From the NCBI GenBank assembly GCA_026075535.2, contig AP026549.1:3782001-3846000 (forward strand): a DNA stretch of 64,000 bases, read 5' to 3'. Origin of the DNA: Tricholoma matsutake (taxonomy: Eukaryota > Basidiomycota > Agaricomycetes > Agaricales > Tricholomataceae). Below are positions 38,108 through 50,092 of this stretch, piece by piece. The position numbers and the translations under genes are program-made. The notes beneath the pieces were generated by a model. That model did not search any database and was not told the DNA's origin. It saw nothing but the letters and a program-made list of their open reading frames with translations. The number at the start of each line of letters is the position of its first letter. The stretch's first letter is position 1.

Positions 38108-38112
38108 AGGTC

Positions 38113-38396
38113 AGCAAGTGATGATGTCGAAAGATGGGGGGAGAAGTGGTGGCGATGCGACGTGGAGATGGGCAGGATGACGGTAAATGAACCAAGGTTC
38201 ACGAGGTCAGAATAAGAAGACAAAAAAGGGAAGGCCGATGAGGTTGATAGTGAGGCAAGGCAGTTGGATACACTGGTAAAGCAAAGGAAGCCCATGGAGC
38301 TTTATAAAATCCCTGGATCATAATCTTGTCAATCGCCTCCTGTGGTGGAAGATTCATTGTGCTCTTGGACATGTTTGATGCAAAACCTATGCAGAG
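38113..38396. other. Host flank of Gypsy-1
   Basis: Continues the sequence that ended at 32060. A minus-strand frame at 38113-38295 has no recognisable motif. Probably non-coding. Confidence 0.4.
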
Positions 38397-38830
38397 TAGG
38401 GATGGTAAGGTTCGGTTCTGTCCGGTTCTTTAAGGTATTTTGGAGAACCCAGAACCGGACTATTGGTTCGGTCCATAGATTATAGCAAACCTTGGACCAG
38501 ACTGTTGGTTCGGTTCAAAATGGTCAGGTTCTGGTTCTTAAGCAGTCTGAACCATGAACCAGACATAGATATGTATTAAAACCAGAAAACAAACCATTAC
38601 ATGTTAATCAAGTCAATACATGAGTTGATATACAGCTAGGGATCAATAAGCTCAGGTAAGTCTTCATCATCCACCTCTTCATCATCGAAGGCAGCAATGA
38701 GAGCATCAATATGCTGCTATATGCACTCTTGAGAAGCTGCAGGCACAACACTACTTGTGCTGTGAGGGCTGCTGCTCTGCACGGCATGTCTGAGTTCTTT
38801 CAGGGGAGGAGGGATATAAATTAAACTAAA
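38397..38830 (-). mobile_element. hAT element remnant (3' end of a minus-strand copy)
   Basis: Begins TAGGGATGGTAAGG at 38397, followed by many GGTTC and GAACC words typical of subterminal hAT repeats. At 38640-38800 the minus strand encodes an acidic tail (DDEEVDDEDLPELIDP) like hAT transposase C-termini. The other end and a target duplication are not found. Confidence 0.5.
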
Positions 38831-39141
38831 TCTGAATCATCACAAGCTTAAGTACACAGGAAACAAAGTCTCAGCAAGGAAAATCACATGTTGCAAAGAA
38901 TCCACTGGGTCAATAGTGTTCAAGTGTTTTGGCCCAGGGTCATGACTTGCAACAATGGTTGACCTGGACATCATGCTGAAGACAGCACATAGAAGGCCAT
39001 GACTGCACCATCCTTACAGATTGAAGCCACATCCTGAGCCTCATAATGTAAAGATTCACCTGTCAACAGTCCATCATGAAACCAAACCATACCAGTGCTG
39101 GTGATTACACATGATGTGAAATGCTCATTTCCATGGTAAAC

Positions 39142-39685
39142 TAGTGCTTTGAGGTCCAGTCCTAAGGACTGGAAAAGGACCGGAAACTGGACTGGACCAT
39201 AACCAGTTATATAGGACCACTGGTTACAGTCCTACTTAAATTTCTGGTCTTAATTGGTTTAGACCAGTTCAGCTATGTCCATACATAGCCATGTTTAGGG
39301 GCTACAAAATGACCAAAAATTTAAGTAAATTGGTCAAGAATTGAGTGAGATATCATCAAAACCAACTTTGAATGCAAGTTTAATGATATCAAACTCAGTT
39401 TTAATGATATCTCACTTGTTTCTTGGCTGATTTGCATAACTTTTTGAATCTTTTGTTTGCATCCTGGAAAGAAGTGTGTAAAAAAGGTGGTTATGACTGG
39501 TTATTACCGGTGTGGACCGCAGTTCAGTTATGAACCAGTCATGACTGGTTACAGTCGGTTTTTTGCAGTTTTTTTCGGTCCTGGTCCAGTTATTTGGCCA
39601 TTTCCTTTTATAGATAACTGGTCCGGTTATTGGTTCACCCAAAAAAGGCAAAAAAAACTGGACTGGACTGGACCTCGAAGCACTA
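39142..39685. mobile_element. hAT MITE 1 (544 bp)
   Basis: Inverted ends TAGTGCTTTGAGGTCCAGTCC and its complement, ending CGAAGCACTA. Flanked by TGGTAAAC (39134-39141) and TAGTAAAC (39686-39693), an 8 bp target duplication with one change. No transposase. Inserted in the USP-like gene just before its His box. Confidence 0.85.
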
Positions 39686-40350
39686 TAGTAAACCACTCCT
39701 CTCAGGGTGTAATGAACATGGGTGTCTGCACATGTAATCTGGAGATCTGGAGGAAGAGAAGGCACAATAGTTCCCAAGTCAAAGACAAGCACAGGTGGAG
39801 TGTGAACAAAGGAAGTCACACATGACAAGTGAGCATCACAAGTTGAGCATCTGGAAGCTACAGGTACAGTAAAGTCATCAATGCAAGCCTGGAGAGACAT
39901 ACCAGGTTGCCCAAAAACAATCAATTCACAGTTAGAAGTTGGTGATCTCCTCCTGTCAATGTTGTGTCCATTGGGGCAGACAAGCTCAGACACTGTAATT
40001 GGGTGGCAAGTCACAAATAGTTGTTCTGCAATACAGTGCACACTTGCATATCTTCCCCACTGGGTAAATTGAGGAGAAATTCTGCTCAAACAACATCTGA
40101 TGAAGTCTTGTATTTGTTCCAAAGAAAAGTGCTGAATTGAATTTGCACTTCTGACACTTGCTGGTAAGCTATCATGCAACTCAAAGTTGGAAACCAAGGA
40201 ATCCAACAATTCTGACTGCAAACCCTGCCACGCTGCACTGATTGAAGCAGGACTCTCACACCATATATTAAACAAGATTACAAATATAGTATCATATGCA
40301 CAGCTATTGTTTGACCAAACAGTGCTAACAGGGACTCTCAGATGGACTGT

Positions 40351-40435
40351 ATATGTCCCACATTTATGGTATATAATATTGAGATGCCGTACTTGTGTTG
40401 ACAAAAGTTTGCATATCAGGATGACTAAGCATATG
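40351..40435 (+). repeat. 85-90 bp direct duplication flanking MITE 2
   Basis: ATATGTCCCACATTTATGG.. through ..GGATGACTAAGCAT recurs at 41307-41396 on the other side of MITE 2, with a 6-8 bp indel after ATTGAGA. It lies in the USP-like pseudogene, so part of that gene was duplicated locally. Confidence 0.7.
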
Positions 40436-41177
40436 TAGTGCTTAAAGGTCCGGTCCATGTGACTGGAACTGGACCAGACCAGGACTGGAAAAAACCAGAC
40501 CATCAGTCCAGTTTTTTCAAATTTTAAGTTAGAAAACCGCAAAAGTCCAGTCCTACAAGACCAGTCCTGACCAGTCATAACCAGTTAAGCACAGCCATGT
40601 AATCCTCTTGTAATTACCTTGAAACTGGTCAAAAAATTAAGCAAATCAGTGAAGAATTGAGTGAGATATCACCAAAAACAAGTTTTCCAATCAGGTTTCA
40701 GGTTGTGAAACCCGTCTTTGGTGATATCTCACTCAATTCTTCACCGATCTGCTTAATTTTTTGACCGGTTTCAAGGGGATTACTATTGGTAGGTTCCCCA
40801 CAAGTGGTTTTGAGCAGTTATTCCCACTTCATACATCAGTCTTACTGGCTTTTAGTAAAACCAGTCACATCGGGAAACTCATTTTTGGTGATATCTCACT
40901 CAATTCTTCACCAATCTGCTTAATTTTTTGACCGGTTTCAAGGGAATTACTATGGGTAGGTTTCCCACAAGTGTTTTTGAGCAGTTATTTCCACTTTGTA
41001 CATCAGTCTTACTGGCTTTTAGTAAAACCGGTCATGACTGGTTAGGACCAGTTTTTTGTGGTTTTTTGCGGTTCTGGTCCAGTTATTTGGTTATTCCCTT
41101 TTATGGAGGACCGGTCCAGTTCCAGTCTTGCCAAAAATAGCATGAGAACTGGGACCGGACCGGACTTTTAAGCACTA
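40436..41177. mobile_element. hAT MITE 2 (742 bp) with perfect target duplication
   Basis: Starts TAGTGCTTAAAGGTCCGGTCC and ends with the near-perfect inverse (GGACCGGACTTTTAAGCACTA). The 8 bp duplication AGCATATG is perfect (40428-40435 and 41178-41185). It has no coding capacity. Inside, a unit of about 160 bp is repeated in tandem (about 40716-40874 and 40883-41040), which explains its greater length. Confidence 0.93.
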
Positions 41178-41691
41178 AGCATATGCATTCAGAAAGTGCA
41201 TGGATGTTGGGTGAGGCTGCAGCTTGAGAGGGCTCAAGTTCTAAGGTCTCAGTTAAAGTGCAAACTCTTAGTTAATATGTTATAGTTGAATCCCAGGCAT
41301 TACAAAATATGTCCCACATTTATGGTATATAATATTGAGACATGGATTCCTCTACTTGTGTTGACAAAAGTTTGCATCACAGGATGACTAAGCATGCACA
41401 TTCCCCTCTCAGCAGCAGAGCGATAACATCTTCTTTTCTCAGCCTGTAAGACACACAATTTCAGCTGCACATAATATCTTGTTCACATTTACTTACATGT
41501 GAATGAGGCATCAATCCCACAGCATCATTAGTCAAAGAAGAAAGGAATGACACCAGGGTGGCTTTACATAGTAATTGAGTTGGACATGTGATGTGTGGAT
41601 GGATCAATGAAGGATGCAAAGGGGCATTTTGATGGTATATAGCAACACAAGCTGTTCAAATGTCAAATCAACTTTCACAACCACTTGCACA

Positions 41692-42957
41692 ATGGCTGTT
41701 CCAGTGTCTTGGCCAACCGAGCTGATCACCACCATCATATGGCTATGCCTCCACAAAGATTTTTTGAACCTTTTGCTCACCAACCAAGAATTCCACCCTT
41801 GGTGCTTGAATCTTTGGCATGTTTTGAGGCAGTTCCATGACATGAATGAATACACAAATCCTTATAGTATACTTTTGACCACATTCCATGTTGACAGCAA
41901 ATCATTCAGTGAGGCATCAGTGCAGTTTAAGAGATGAGCATACCACATAAATGCACTCTGTGAGGCCACTCCTTTTCAGGTCATGCTTGACTTTCTGTTT
42001 GAGGCACACACCACCCCTACAGCACCTGCTTCAGCTGCTGCTGTACATTCAGTGTTCCTCATGTTGGAAGACCTGCACGCTCTTGTCCACTATCCTGCTC
42101 TTCCCAGGTATTGTGTGTGCATATCTGAACTTAGGGGGGTCACACCACATGCCCCATTGTTTCTATCCCAACCTTCACACCAATCACTTGGTGAATCAAC
42201 CAACAACACAGTCTTTGCTGCACACTCCTACACTGGAGGCTCTGTCAGTAACAATGACTGCAAGCACCCATCTCCACATACCTGAGGTTAGCAACATCAA
42301 ACAGCTTCAACTCAACATTGTGGATGGGTTTCAAGCAACAATGGCCTTGCCAAGCTTCATTGCAATGTTGTCCCAGCTCACACATCTTCAAGTGACCTTG
42401 AGGAACACACCACAATGGTGCACCGACATCCTCCACCTCCCCAACCTCTTGAATCTTCTTATATGCACTGTTGGTGACCCAGGTGGCAATGCTGAACCTC
42501 AGGCAGGGATCATCTTCAACACACCACAAGTCAAGGCAGTACATCTCATGCTCACTGATACCCGCACCATTGCTTTCCATGAAGGCATGCTCCCTTTGAC
42601 CATTGAGCACATAGTGATCACGACTCCCCATTCTTTCTTTGATGTTCCAACACACCTGCAGGGATCAGGTGCTTGTTCTATCTGCTATGATTTCATCACC
42701 CACCTGCCACATGTGAAGGAGGTGATCATCGCAGTGCACAACCTGCCAGTGCAAACATCTATACTAACACAGTGTATTGGCCTGTGCTCAAGAACCTCAT
42801 CATCATGTTTGAAATCAGAATTGTGGACTTCCTCAGACACATAGGCATGCCCACAATCGAAGTAATATGGTTAATTTATCTGCACAGTGCAGTGGCTGCT
42901 CTGGTTACTGTCGAGACCATTGCAAACATCTTGCCCACCATTCCCAAGGGACTCTGA
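41692..42957 (+). pseudogene. F-box/LRR-like protein, degenerate
   Basis: The frame from 41692 begins MAVPVSWPTELITTIIWLCL, like the start of a fungal F-box, then has leucine-rich repeat-like segments (LPSFIAMLSQLTHLQVTL, LHLPNLLNLLICTV, PHVKEVIIAVHNLP). The frame is broken by a TGA at 41935-41937 and by frameshifts near 42100 and 42780. The downstream end is acidic (DDSDDDGEDESNQYNSDDD in another frame). F-box/LRR proteins select substrates for SCF ubiquitin ligases. Assignment is tentative. Confidence 0.4.
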
Positions 42958-43260
42958 TGACTCTGATGATGATGGTGAAGATGAATCTAATCAGTACAAT
43001 TCTGATGATGATTACCACACCAGGTCAGATGGTAGTCACAGTGGTTACATACCTGCAGATCATGCAGCAAGACATGATGAAACCCTTGCACACATGCTTG
43101 TCCAGTATAGTGTTGCCATGGCTATGGCTCAGAGCCAGCTTAAGCCAAGAGATGAGCCAATTTTAGCTGAAGCTGAGCCAAGCCACAGCCACAGCCATGA
43201 CTCAGCTATATCACAGCTCCAGCTAAGCTGGTACAACAACACCATGACAAATGGATGCAT

Positions 43261-43299
43261 ACACCTGATAATCCCACCAATCACCTCTTATTAGAGGTG
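43261..43299 (+). repeat. Outer part of the large inverted repeat, left copy (39 bp)
   Basis: Perfect inverse of 51468-51506. On the right it lies about 5 bp from the 1.37 kb arm. On the left it is about 1.9 kb away, so later sequence, including a MITE, was inserted between. Confidence 0.8.
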
Positions 43300-43317
43300 A
43301 GCGATGGAGTGGGACAA

Positions 43318-43702
43318 CTAGTCACCACTACTTTTGTACAAACAATATTGTGCCTGTAAAATTTTGTCTTTTTCTTATCCCTCTAGTCAAAGTGTTCCTT
43401 TTGATGAGAGCTATTGACTGGCTAGAGCAATTGATCTATTTCTCAAAATTGATGGAGTTATAAATGTTGGTCATATGAAATTGGCCATGTGTGACAGATT
43501 CATCCAAATATAGAAGTTTTGTCATGCAGTGTGACTTGTCTCTTGATGGAATCTTGTATAAAAGGGTACAAATGAAATTTGTCCTTCATTTGGATGTGTT
43601 TCTGATCTCAAACACCACCTGGATCAGGGTAAAAATTGGCATGTAACTTTCAAAAAATTTCCAGACCCAATTTGGCCACTGTCCAAAAGTAGTGGTGACT
43701 AG
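43318..43702. mobile_element. MITE with 17-19 bp inverted ends and TA flanks
   Basis: The ends CTAGTCACCACTACTTTTG and its exact inverse are at 43318-43336 and 43684-43702. Reading TA as the duplicated target fits a Tc1/mariner-type non-autonomous element. No frame inside. Confidence 0.7.
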
Positions 43703-45216
43703 ATGCATCAGCAAAAAAGCAGCAGTCAATGTAGTGCTATGTTGCAAATATAGCACTGGTAGTTCCGTTGCTTGCCTCCTATTCTATAGCACACTGTAGC
43801 ATCCCCTGTAAACTTGGTAGTGATAAGTAGTAAGCTATAGTTCGGTAGCTCCATAGCCTCGTAGTACACTGTAGCAGATATATCCTTTGTCGTGCAAGAT
43901 AGCCACACCTCATCACAATAGATAAATAGGTAAAAATCAATTGTTATTCAATCAGTACGACATACATAAATGAAACCATCAAATCATGCCCAAAACTCAA
44001 CCCGCTCATACATAATCAACAAGTAATGCTATAGGGATGACACACACAATTTGTGGTGCCATCTGGGCACCACGCGGCCTCACATCATTCCACAATCTGG
44101 GCCCCAGATGCAACCCATACACATGCCCATAGATGACCTCTTGGTACATGGGGGTCGGTCCTCTCCTCCCTTCATTGGTGCCCAGTGGTCATCCCCGTCG
44201 TTTGGTTCCATTTTGCCATCTGGTGTCGTCCCTGTCGTCTGGCACTCCCGGCAGTGGTGGGTGGGCCTTGTCTGCCCTCCGTCTGCCGTGTCGTCCCCGC
44301 TGTTCTCACACCCCATATTCACCCCGCAAGCAGTTGCTCATGGCAGTGTTGGGGGTGTTGGTTGTCATCAGCGTTGTGGGGGTGCTTCAAGCCTTCCTTG
44401 CAACGACCGATGTGAATCTGTACTAAATCATCTATTAGCAGGTCGAGGGGTCAACAACATGCAAAAACCTGACCTAAGGCAATCGGCTAGTAGGCCGAGG
44501 GGATGACAGCATGCTGCGCATTAGTCACTCACGAGATAAACTATATTGTTTTGCATGTGCTTACCAGACAAATTCAGCCCAATCAACCTGATTAGAGACC
44601 ATACAATAGAAAGCTGAGTCACATGCACATTGAATTGAATTGAATCTTACATTGTAATCCCACAGTGGCTTGAGGTTGAGGAGGAGGAGCAAATGAGATG
44701 GGAGATGGAAGGAAAGAGATGTTGTTGACTATTTGTACAATGTTGAACTTTGAAAGTGTGATTTTGGATAACACGGAAGCGGAGTTTAAACTGCCTTGTG
44801 GTTTAGCAATCATCTATTGTTGATGTCCACGCCCGACTCCATGAATGTGGCAAATTTACACCTTATAAGTAGTGTTTGTGTTGGCATAATACCTCTCTGT
44901 AGACACCACTGCCAGATGTCTTGTATATACCAATATATACCTCCCATCCATAACTATAGCACATTAATCTCATTAGTCCTATATGAGCTATGGACAGCGA
45001 GCAGTGTTCTACAGAGCCTATGGATGCGATATACTCATCAGTGCATGCAATGATGCCCTATGTGATCCGCCCTCATCACTATCACATGGCCATATGCCTG
45101 GTATAGCTACCAAATATTCAGACACTAATACAGAGCAGAAAATAGCCTACATGTGGCTATCAAATCCTGGCGGGGAGCTATGGCCTGAACACTTTTTCCT
45201 GATGTGTCCCACTCAA
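43703..45216. other. Insert in the left arm of the large inverted repeat
   Basis: About 1.5 kb absent from the equivalent place on the right. A plus-strand frame at 44051-44506 (Pro/Ser/Gly-rich) and another at 44983-45225 have no recognisable motif. Confidence 0.4.
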
Positions 45217-46587
45217 TACATATGAGGTCCTCCTCTAATAAGAGGGAATTAAATGTGTATGGCCCTCCTCCAATAAACCTTGAATAAATATAGTGTAGAC
45301 TCCTCCAAGACATCTACGGCATGTGCTGGACATCAGTACTTTAGTACCTGCCATCAATGTCATCAGCTACTGTCACCATCAAGGCCATCAATCTCTCCCA
45401 TCACTGTCAGCTTATGTCTGCCCATGCCAGCTAACATTGTGCTCACTGTCCTATGATAGTGAGCTCACTATTTCCTTCATTCTACCCTGTTTCCCTTGGT
45501 TTCTTTTGCTTACATTAACTACATGTGTACATAGAATGACTACCTGCCATCCTTTCCACTTTACCTGCCCTGATAAGCCTGCTAGAGCACTACCTTCTTG
45601 AAGTGAGAATGAGAGATTGTTGTACTTATGCATGAGGCTCTCCCTTGATATCCAGGCCAATAAAATCATGTCAAGGTCTATGTACATGATAGGGATAAGT
45701 ACTCTAGCCCATAAGGCAGTGACTAACCAAAGGTGTACAGCCAAAAGGGTGTAAGAGTACCATATAGAGTGGTATACCAAGTATAGAGACTAGGGGGCCA
45801 GTGGGTGGATGTCAAATTATGTGTTAGTGTGATATCAGAGATGGTGACTCACCAGCTCTCCTGTTCATCCCACTGCATGAATGATCATCATAAATGCATC
45901 ATAGAGACCTTACAAGAGCCTACCATCAAAGGATAAGATAGTCAAAAAAGCGAACTAGGAGTGGGGAGGAGGAATACTTGTTGCATGAGATCCATGGCAC
46001 AAAAGCATTCACTTTCTTTGTTTTCCAGGTCTATAGGTGAAGTAAATAAAAGGAATGTATGTCTAATGGGATGGGACTGAGGTCCTGGCTCACAGGGGCA
46101 TGGGTTTCCCATCAACAGAACAGAACTTTGCTCATAATTGGTCACACACCTTTCCTATTGTCCAAATATCCTTCTGAGCAGTTAGCATAGTCACCTACCC
46201 TATATTTATAGCCTACAAGTCAACTATATAGTCAATACTTTGAGCTACAGAATAGGATCTACACCTACTCACCTAATCTCCTTGTTACTCAATGCCAGGT
46301 CATAGTACCCAGTAGTGGCAATATATATGAACATACCAAGGTACTATAAGTAGAATTAACACCTTGGAATGGTCCATGAGTCTGTACAAGAGGGATGGAG
46401 AGTCAATATATTGAGATTGGTTATACTCACTCACCAAAGGCCAGCAGAGCTCCAGCTTCTCAAAATAGTGCATAGTAATATATCTTATCAAGTTCCCTTG
46501 AGCTATAGTCCATCCAGATAGCAGGAGAGGCCATGCCATACACTAGAGAGGTAGGTTGAAGCAAGTGTTCCAAAAAAGGCAATAACT
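45217..46587 (+). repeat. Large inverted repeat, left arm (about 1.37 kb)
   Basis: Base n pairs with 96680 minus n on the right arm, without any indel over the whole length. All frames in the two arms translate identically, and the only mismatch I found is near the inner edge (46571). Outer and inner limits were fixed by the first disagreeing bases. The arm contains frames of 60-109 codons with no known motif. Confidence 0.95.
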
Positions 46588-46622
46588 CGAACATAGCTCA
46601 ACAGTGACACAACGAGCTATTA

Positions 46623-46938
46623 GTAGCAGTCAAAGTAGGGCGATTATTGCACAATTAACAGTGTGATTATTGGACGATTATGAATTAAAAATTGTGTCAA
46701 TAATCCGAGTCACTTTGACCATGACGATTATCGAGGGCGATTATGGGGTGATTATGGGACACAATTATTTTGACAGATCTATGATCTTCTGTGTGATGTA
46801 AGCAAAAATGTAAGCATGTCAAATAATCACCTTCAATAATCCTGCAAATAATCATCAATTATTACAATAATCATGATTATCCATGTCCCAAAAATCATGG
46901 ACATAATCCATGGATAATTGCCCTACTTTGACCACTAC
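46623..46938. mobile_element. Foldback MITE with TA flanks (316 bp)
   Basis: The ends GTAGCAGTCAAAGTAGGGC and GTAGTGGTCAAAGTAGGGC (inverse) match at 17 of 19, with TA on both sides. The interior is full of inverted ATTATC/GATAAT words. It lies just inside the left arm. Confidence 0.75.
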
Positions 46939-46982
46939 TATTGATCAGAGGATGGGGATAGATAGAAGGGGATTCATTGCAT

Positions 46983-47174
46983 AGTGGAAGGAAGCTGAAG
47001 CTTCCAACACTTGAGACTCAAGGGGACAAGAACTATAAGGAACTTAGTATATTCGAGAGGAGAAACAAAGATACAGTACATGCACTCAAGTATAGACTAT
47101 ATACTATTGGAATAACATGTGATATTGGGTGCAGATGTAGATCAGACTTGCTGATGTAAGAGACACTCTTACAC
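46983..47174 (+). repeat. 192 bp direct repeat, left copy
   Basis: Same length and about 96 percent the same as 49761-49952, in the same orientation. Near its end is an inverted word TGTAAGAG-ACA-CTCTTACA. The pair encloses 2.6 kb, including the CSN1 fragment. Confidence 0.93.
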
Positions 47175-47739
47175 TCTCTCATACTCCCAAAAATTTGACT
47201 GGGGGGGGGATGACTGAACTTGAAGGAACAAGTGGAGGGCACACTTTACATGTTGGCAAAAACATTGAGCTGCCTGACAGGCAGCATCAATTACCACAGG
47301 GCATTGGCAGTGACAGGGTGTTACTGGTGACAGGGTGCTGATGGTGACTGGGTGTTGCTGGTGACTGGGTGTTGATGGTGGCTGGGCAGTGACAGTGGCA
47401 GTAGGCAGTGACAAGGAAGGGTGTTGACAAGGACAGGCCAGGACGAGGACAGATGAGGACTGTCATTGATGAGGGAGGGTGTTGACAGTGATGGGCATTG
47501 ACAGTGACAGTAGGTGATGACAGCGATGGTGGGCAGGTGGCATGGTGCTGGGGACAGGGCCAGTTATATGGGTCAGACAGTGACATGGCACTGGTCGTGG
47601 TCAAGGGCAGGTGGAATGAGTGGGCTCGAGGCAAGCAGGTCGGGACAGGGCTTGGGGGTTTTCTGAGGGCTCCAGTAATTTGACTCATGTTGCAGTCCAT
47701 GGTTCACAGTGGGAGTTCGACAGTGACATGGGAGTTGTT
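47175..47739. other. Low-complexity GT-rich stretch
   Basis: 47200-47520 is a degenerate array of GTGTTGACAGTGAC-like words; read on the minus strand it is Pro/Ser/Thr/His-rich. A run of nine G lies at 47201-47209. No gene recognised. Confidence 0.5.
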
Positions 47740-48360
47740 GCAAATGGCTGGAAATACAGGACTACGGCCCAGTTATGGATGAGGTTTGTTAGGTTGAACA
47801 CATGTGGTGTGAGGTGGATGTTGACTTGGTGTGGAGTTGAGTATCGTGAAAGCACTTTGAGAATGGTCTTGAAATTGCTGCCCATATACGCCTCAATGAA
47901 TTCTCGGACATACGGTTCTTGTTCGATATAAGGAGCTGCACTTTGAGTGCCAAATGAGGCAAACTGGAAAGTGCACAGAGCGTTCCATAGATTGCTATAT
48001 CTCCTGGATCAACCACCTTCCCAACCCAATAGCCCAACTCCCATGCTGTACCCAGCCTCAAGAAGAAATATGCCACTTTCTGGTAGTTGCTTGTCTGAGA
48101 TGTGAGAGGGCAATTGCAAGATTGAGCTTGGACTGGACATTGGTAGCAGGAGTGGTGGCAGAGGTGGCATCAAGAGCGGCGTCAGCTTTGAAGACGTAGG
48201 TGACAAGATGGGAGTAGTTGCATTGTTCGATCAGAAGCTCAATAATGGACATGCACATATTGAGCACATGTTGGCTCATTGTGCAGAATTCACGTGATTT
48301 AGTATAGTGTTTCCAGAGCGCTAGAGTGTTCGCCCAAGGATCGATACGTGTGCCACTTGG
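47740..48360 (-). pseudogene. COP9 signalosome subunit 1 (CSN1/GPS1) fragment, intron-free
   Basis: Three minus-strand frames in succession give the middle of a CSN1 protein. First comes [10 protein letters not shown], then [37 protein letters not shown], then [27 protein letters not shown], then QEPYVREFIEAYMGS, NIHLTPHVFNLTNLIHNW and YFQPFA. This matches the PCI-domain region of CSN1, which helps remove Nedd8 from cullins. The frame changes are explained by 1 nt indels and one short deletion, not by introns. About 200 residues are covered out of roughly 480 in the family. No start, no end and no complete PCI winged helix are present. Confidence 0.75.
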
Positions 48361-49760
48361 TGGGTGGATGAGACGATGATGAGGAACCAGGTGGGGAAAC
48401 AGGAGGCAATGGGGTGGTGTGGGAGCTCCTAGGTTGTTGTTGGAGATGGTGGGGCTGGCAGAGTTGCTCCATCATTTCCCAACTGTGGCTCGTGGTCCAA
48501 AGTGGGCCAGAGCAGAGGATATGGCTGTCGTTGATGACGTGGTGGGTCTGGTGGGCTCATTTGGGGTGCAGTGGCACTGTCAGGTAGCCAGTGCTGGCAT
48601 TCGTGAGGTGCTGGTGGTGGTTTTGGAGCAGGGGATGGAGTGGTTGTTGTGGTTGTCATTGATGGGACTGGCAGGGTGGTTCCATTGAGTAGGCAACATC
48701 CTGAAGGGGTAGAAGTAACTAGAAAAGGATCTGAAAGACTTGTCAGATGCACTGGTAGTTGCAAAAGATACAGGGGGCAGTGAAACAGGTCATTTACGGG
48801 GGGTCTGAGCCGAGCTGGGGTGTGTAGGCAAGGAATGAGGCATGGGTGATGAATAGGGGGTGTTCCTGGGCATAGACAATGTGTTCCAACAAATGTGTCT
48901 GTTTGTCATCGTGCAACTCAGTCTGCTGGGCTGTCAGGTGCATGGGTAGCCTTCTCCGAGGTGGTGGCCGCCGTTTGGGTGTGGACATGGCCCTAGTCGG
49001 CATTTCATGGGTGGTTGCACTTGGTTTGTCACCATTGTCGATGGCAACATGGCAGTTGAATGGGGGGCTTGGGGTGGACAGAAGGGGCCTAGAGAATGAG
49101 CTGATAACTGGAATGTGTGGGGAGGCTCCTAGATTGTCGTTGATGATAGGGGGCTTCATTGGTGACATGGCAGGTGTGGTCATGCAGGTTCCAATGAAAC
49201 AGCTCGTTTACAGGCTGTCAGGGGCACACTGAGGTTGGGGACAGGGACATCGGAGCTACTGGAAATGAGCAAGGCTGTGTGGGGATAGATGGTGATGTAG
49301 GCGGCGAACGGTGAGCACAGGGGAGAGCTGGGGGCAACAGGGTGGAAATGGGGGCATAGGCAGTGAACTGGGGGTGTTGAAAGGTGTCAACAGCATTGTT
49401 AATGATGTGGTGGTGTTGTCAGATGTGGGTGGTGTCAAAACAGTGCTTATCCGGGGTGCAAGTGGCCTGGGTTATCTTAAGTGGCATGGGTTAGGAGAAG
49501 AAATGAGCATTGAACGATGCCATGCAACACTGAATGAGTTGAGTGGGAAAATTCCAGAGTCGATGGGAGAGGTGCCAAGAATTAGTCAAGGGGAGGGAGA
49601 GAGCAAGCGAGTAGTGGGTATAGTCCAGCGTTGTCAAGGTCCATTGTTGGTGAAAAAAAATTTGGTCATTTTTGGAAGTCTCAGGGCTGGTTTCACTTTG
49701 GAAAAAGAGCGTGTTGTAGGAGATTAGAGAGTGTGGATAGTAAGTTCATTATTAAAAAAA
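48361..49760. other. Core of the inverted-repeat structure, no recognised gene
   Basis: The minus strand has Pro/Ser/Thr-rich frames (48429-48764 and 48794-49183), the second with a helical segment LTAQQTELHDDKQTHLLEHIVYAQ (here in part). This could be a second captured gene piece, but I cannot name it. Confidence 0.4.
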
Positions 49761-49952
49761 AGTGGAAGGAAGCCGAAGCTTCCAACACTCAAGACTCAAG
49801 GGGACAAGAACTATAAGGAACTTAGTATATTCGAGAGGGAAAACAAAGATACAGTACATGCACTCAGGTATAGACTATATACTATTGGAATAACATGTGA
49901 TATTGGGTGCAGATGTAGATAAGACTTGCTGATGTAAGAGACACTCTTACAC
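49761..49952 (+). repeat. 192 bp direct repeat, right copy
   Basis: See 46983-47174. The few differences include CCGAAG here against CTGAAG there, a CpG change. Confidence 0.93.
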
Positions 49953-50092
49953 ATAGGCCATCAGCAGGACCAAAGGCGGTTCATATTGGAATACAAACCA
50001 TGGTGTAAGCTCGGGTTAGGGTTAACCATGGGCCAATCTTACACAGCCACTGGTTACAAATGTCTCACATGTTGTTGAAACTTTTCTTTTCT

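Larger units (their letters stand above)
38971..40435 (-). pseudogene. USP-like (peptidase C19-type) protein gene, pierced by a hAT MITE
   Basis: If the MITE at 39142-39685 and one target copy are set aside, the minus-strand frame reads in order. A Cys box NNSCAYDTIFVILFNIW lies at about 40240-40310. Conserved CPNGH, a CSTC pair and VFDLGT follow. Then come YTLRGVVY, the His box HGNEHFTSCVITSTG just after the MITE, and a C-terminal AVMAFYVLSSA with TGA at 38973-38971. Cys and His boxes in this order mark a ubiquitin-protease-like fold. A second MITE (40436-41177) truncates the 5' part. Such genes are frequent within basidiomycete transposon clusters; whether this one was mobile cargo is inference. 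Confidence 0.65.
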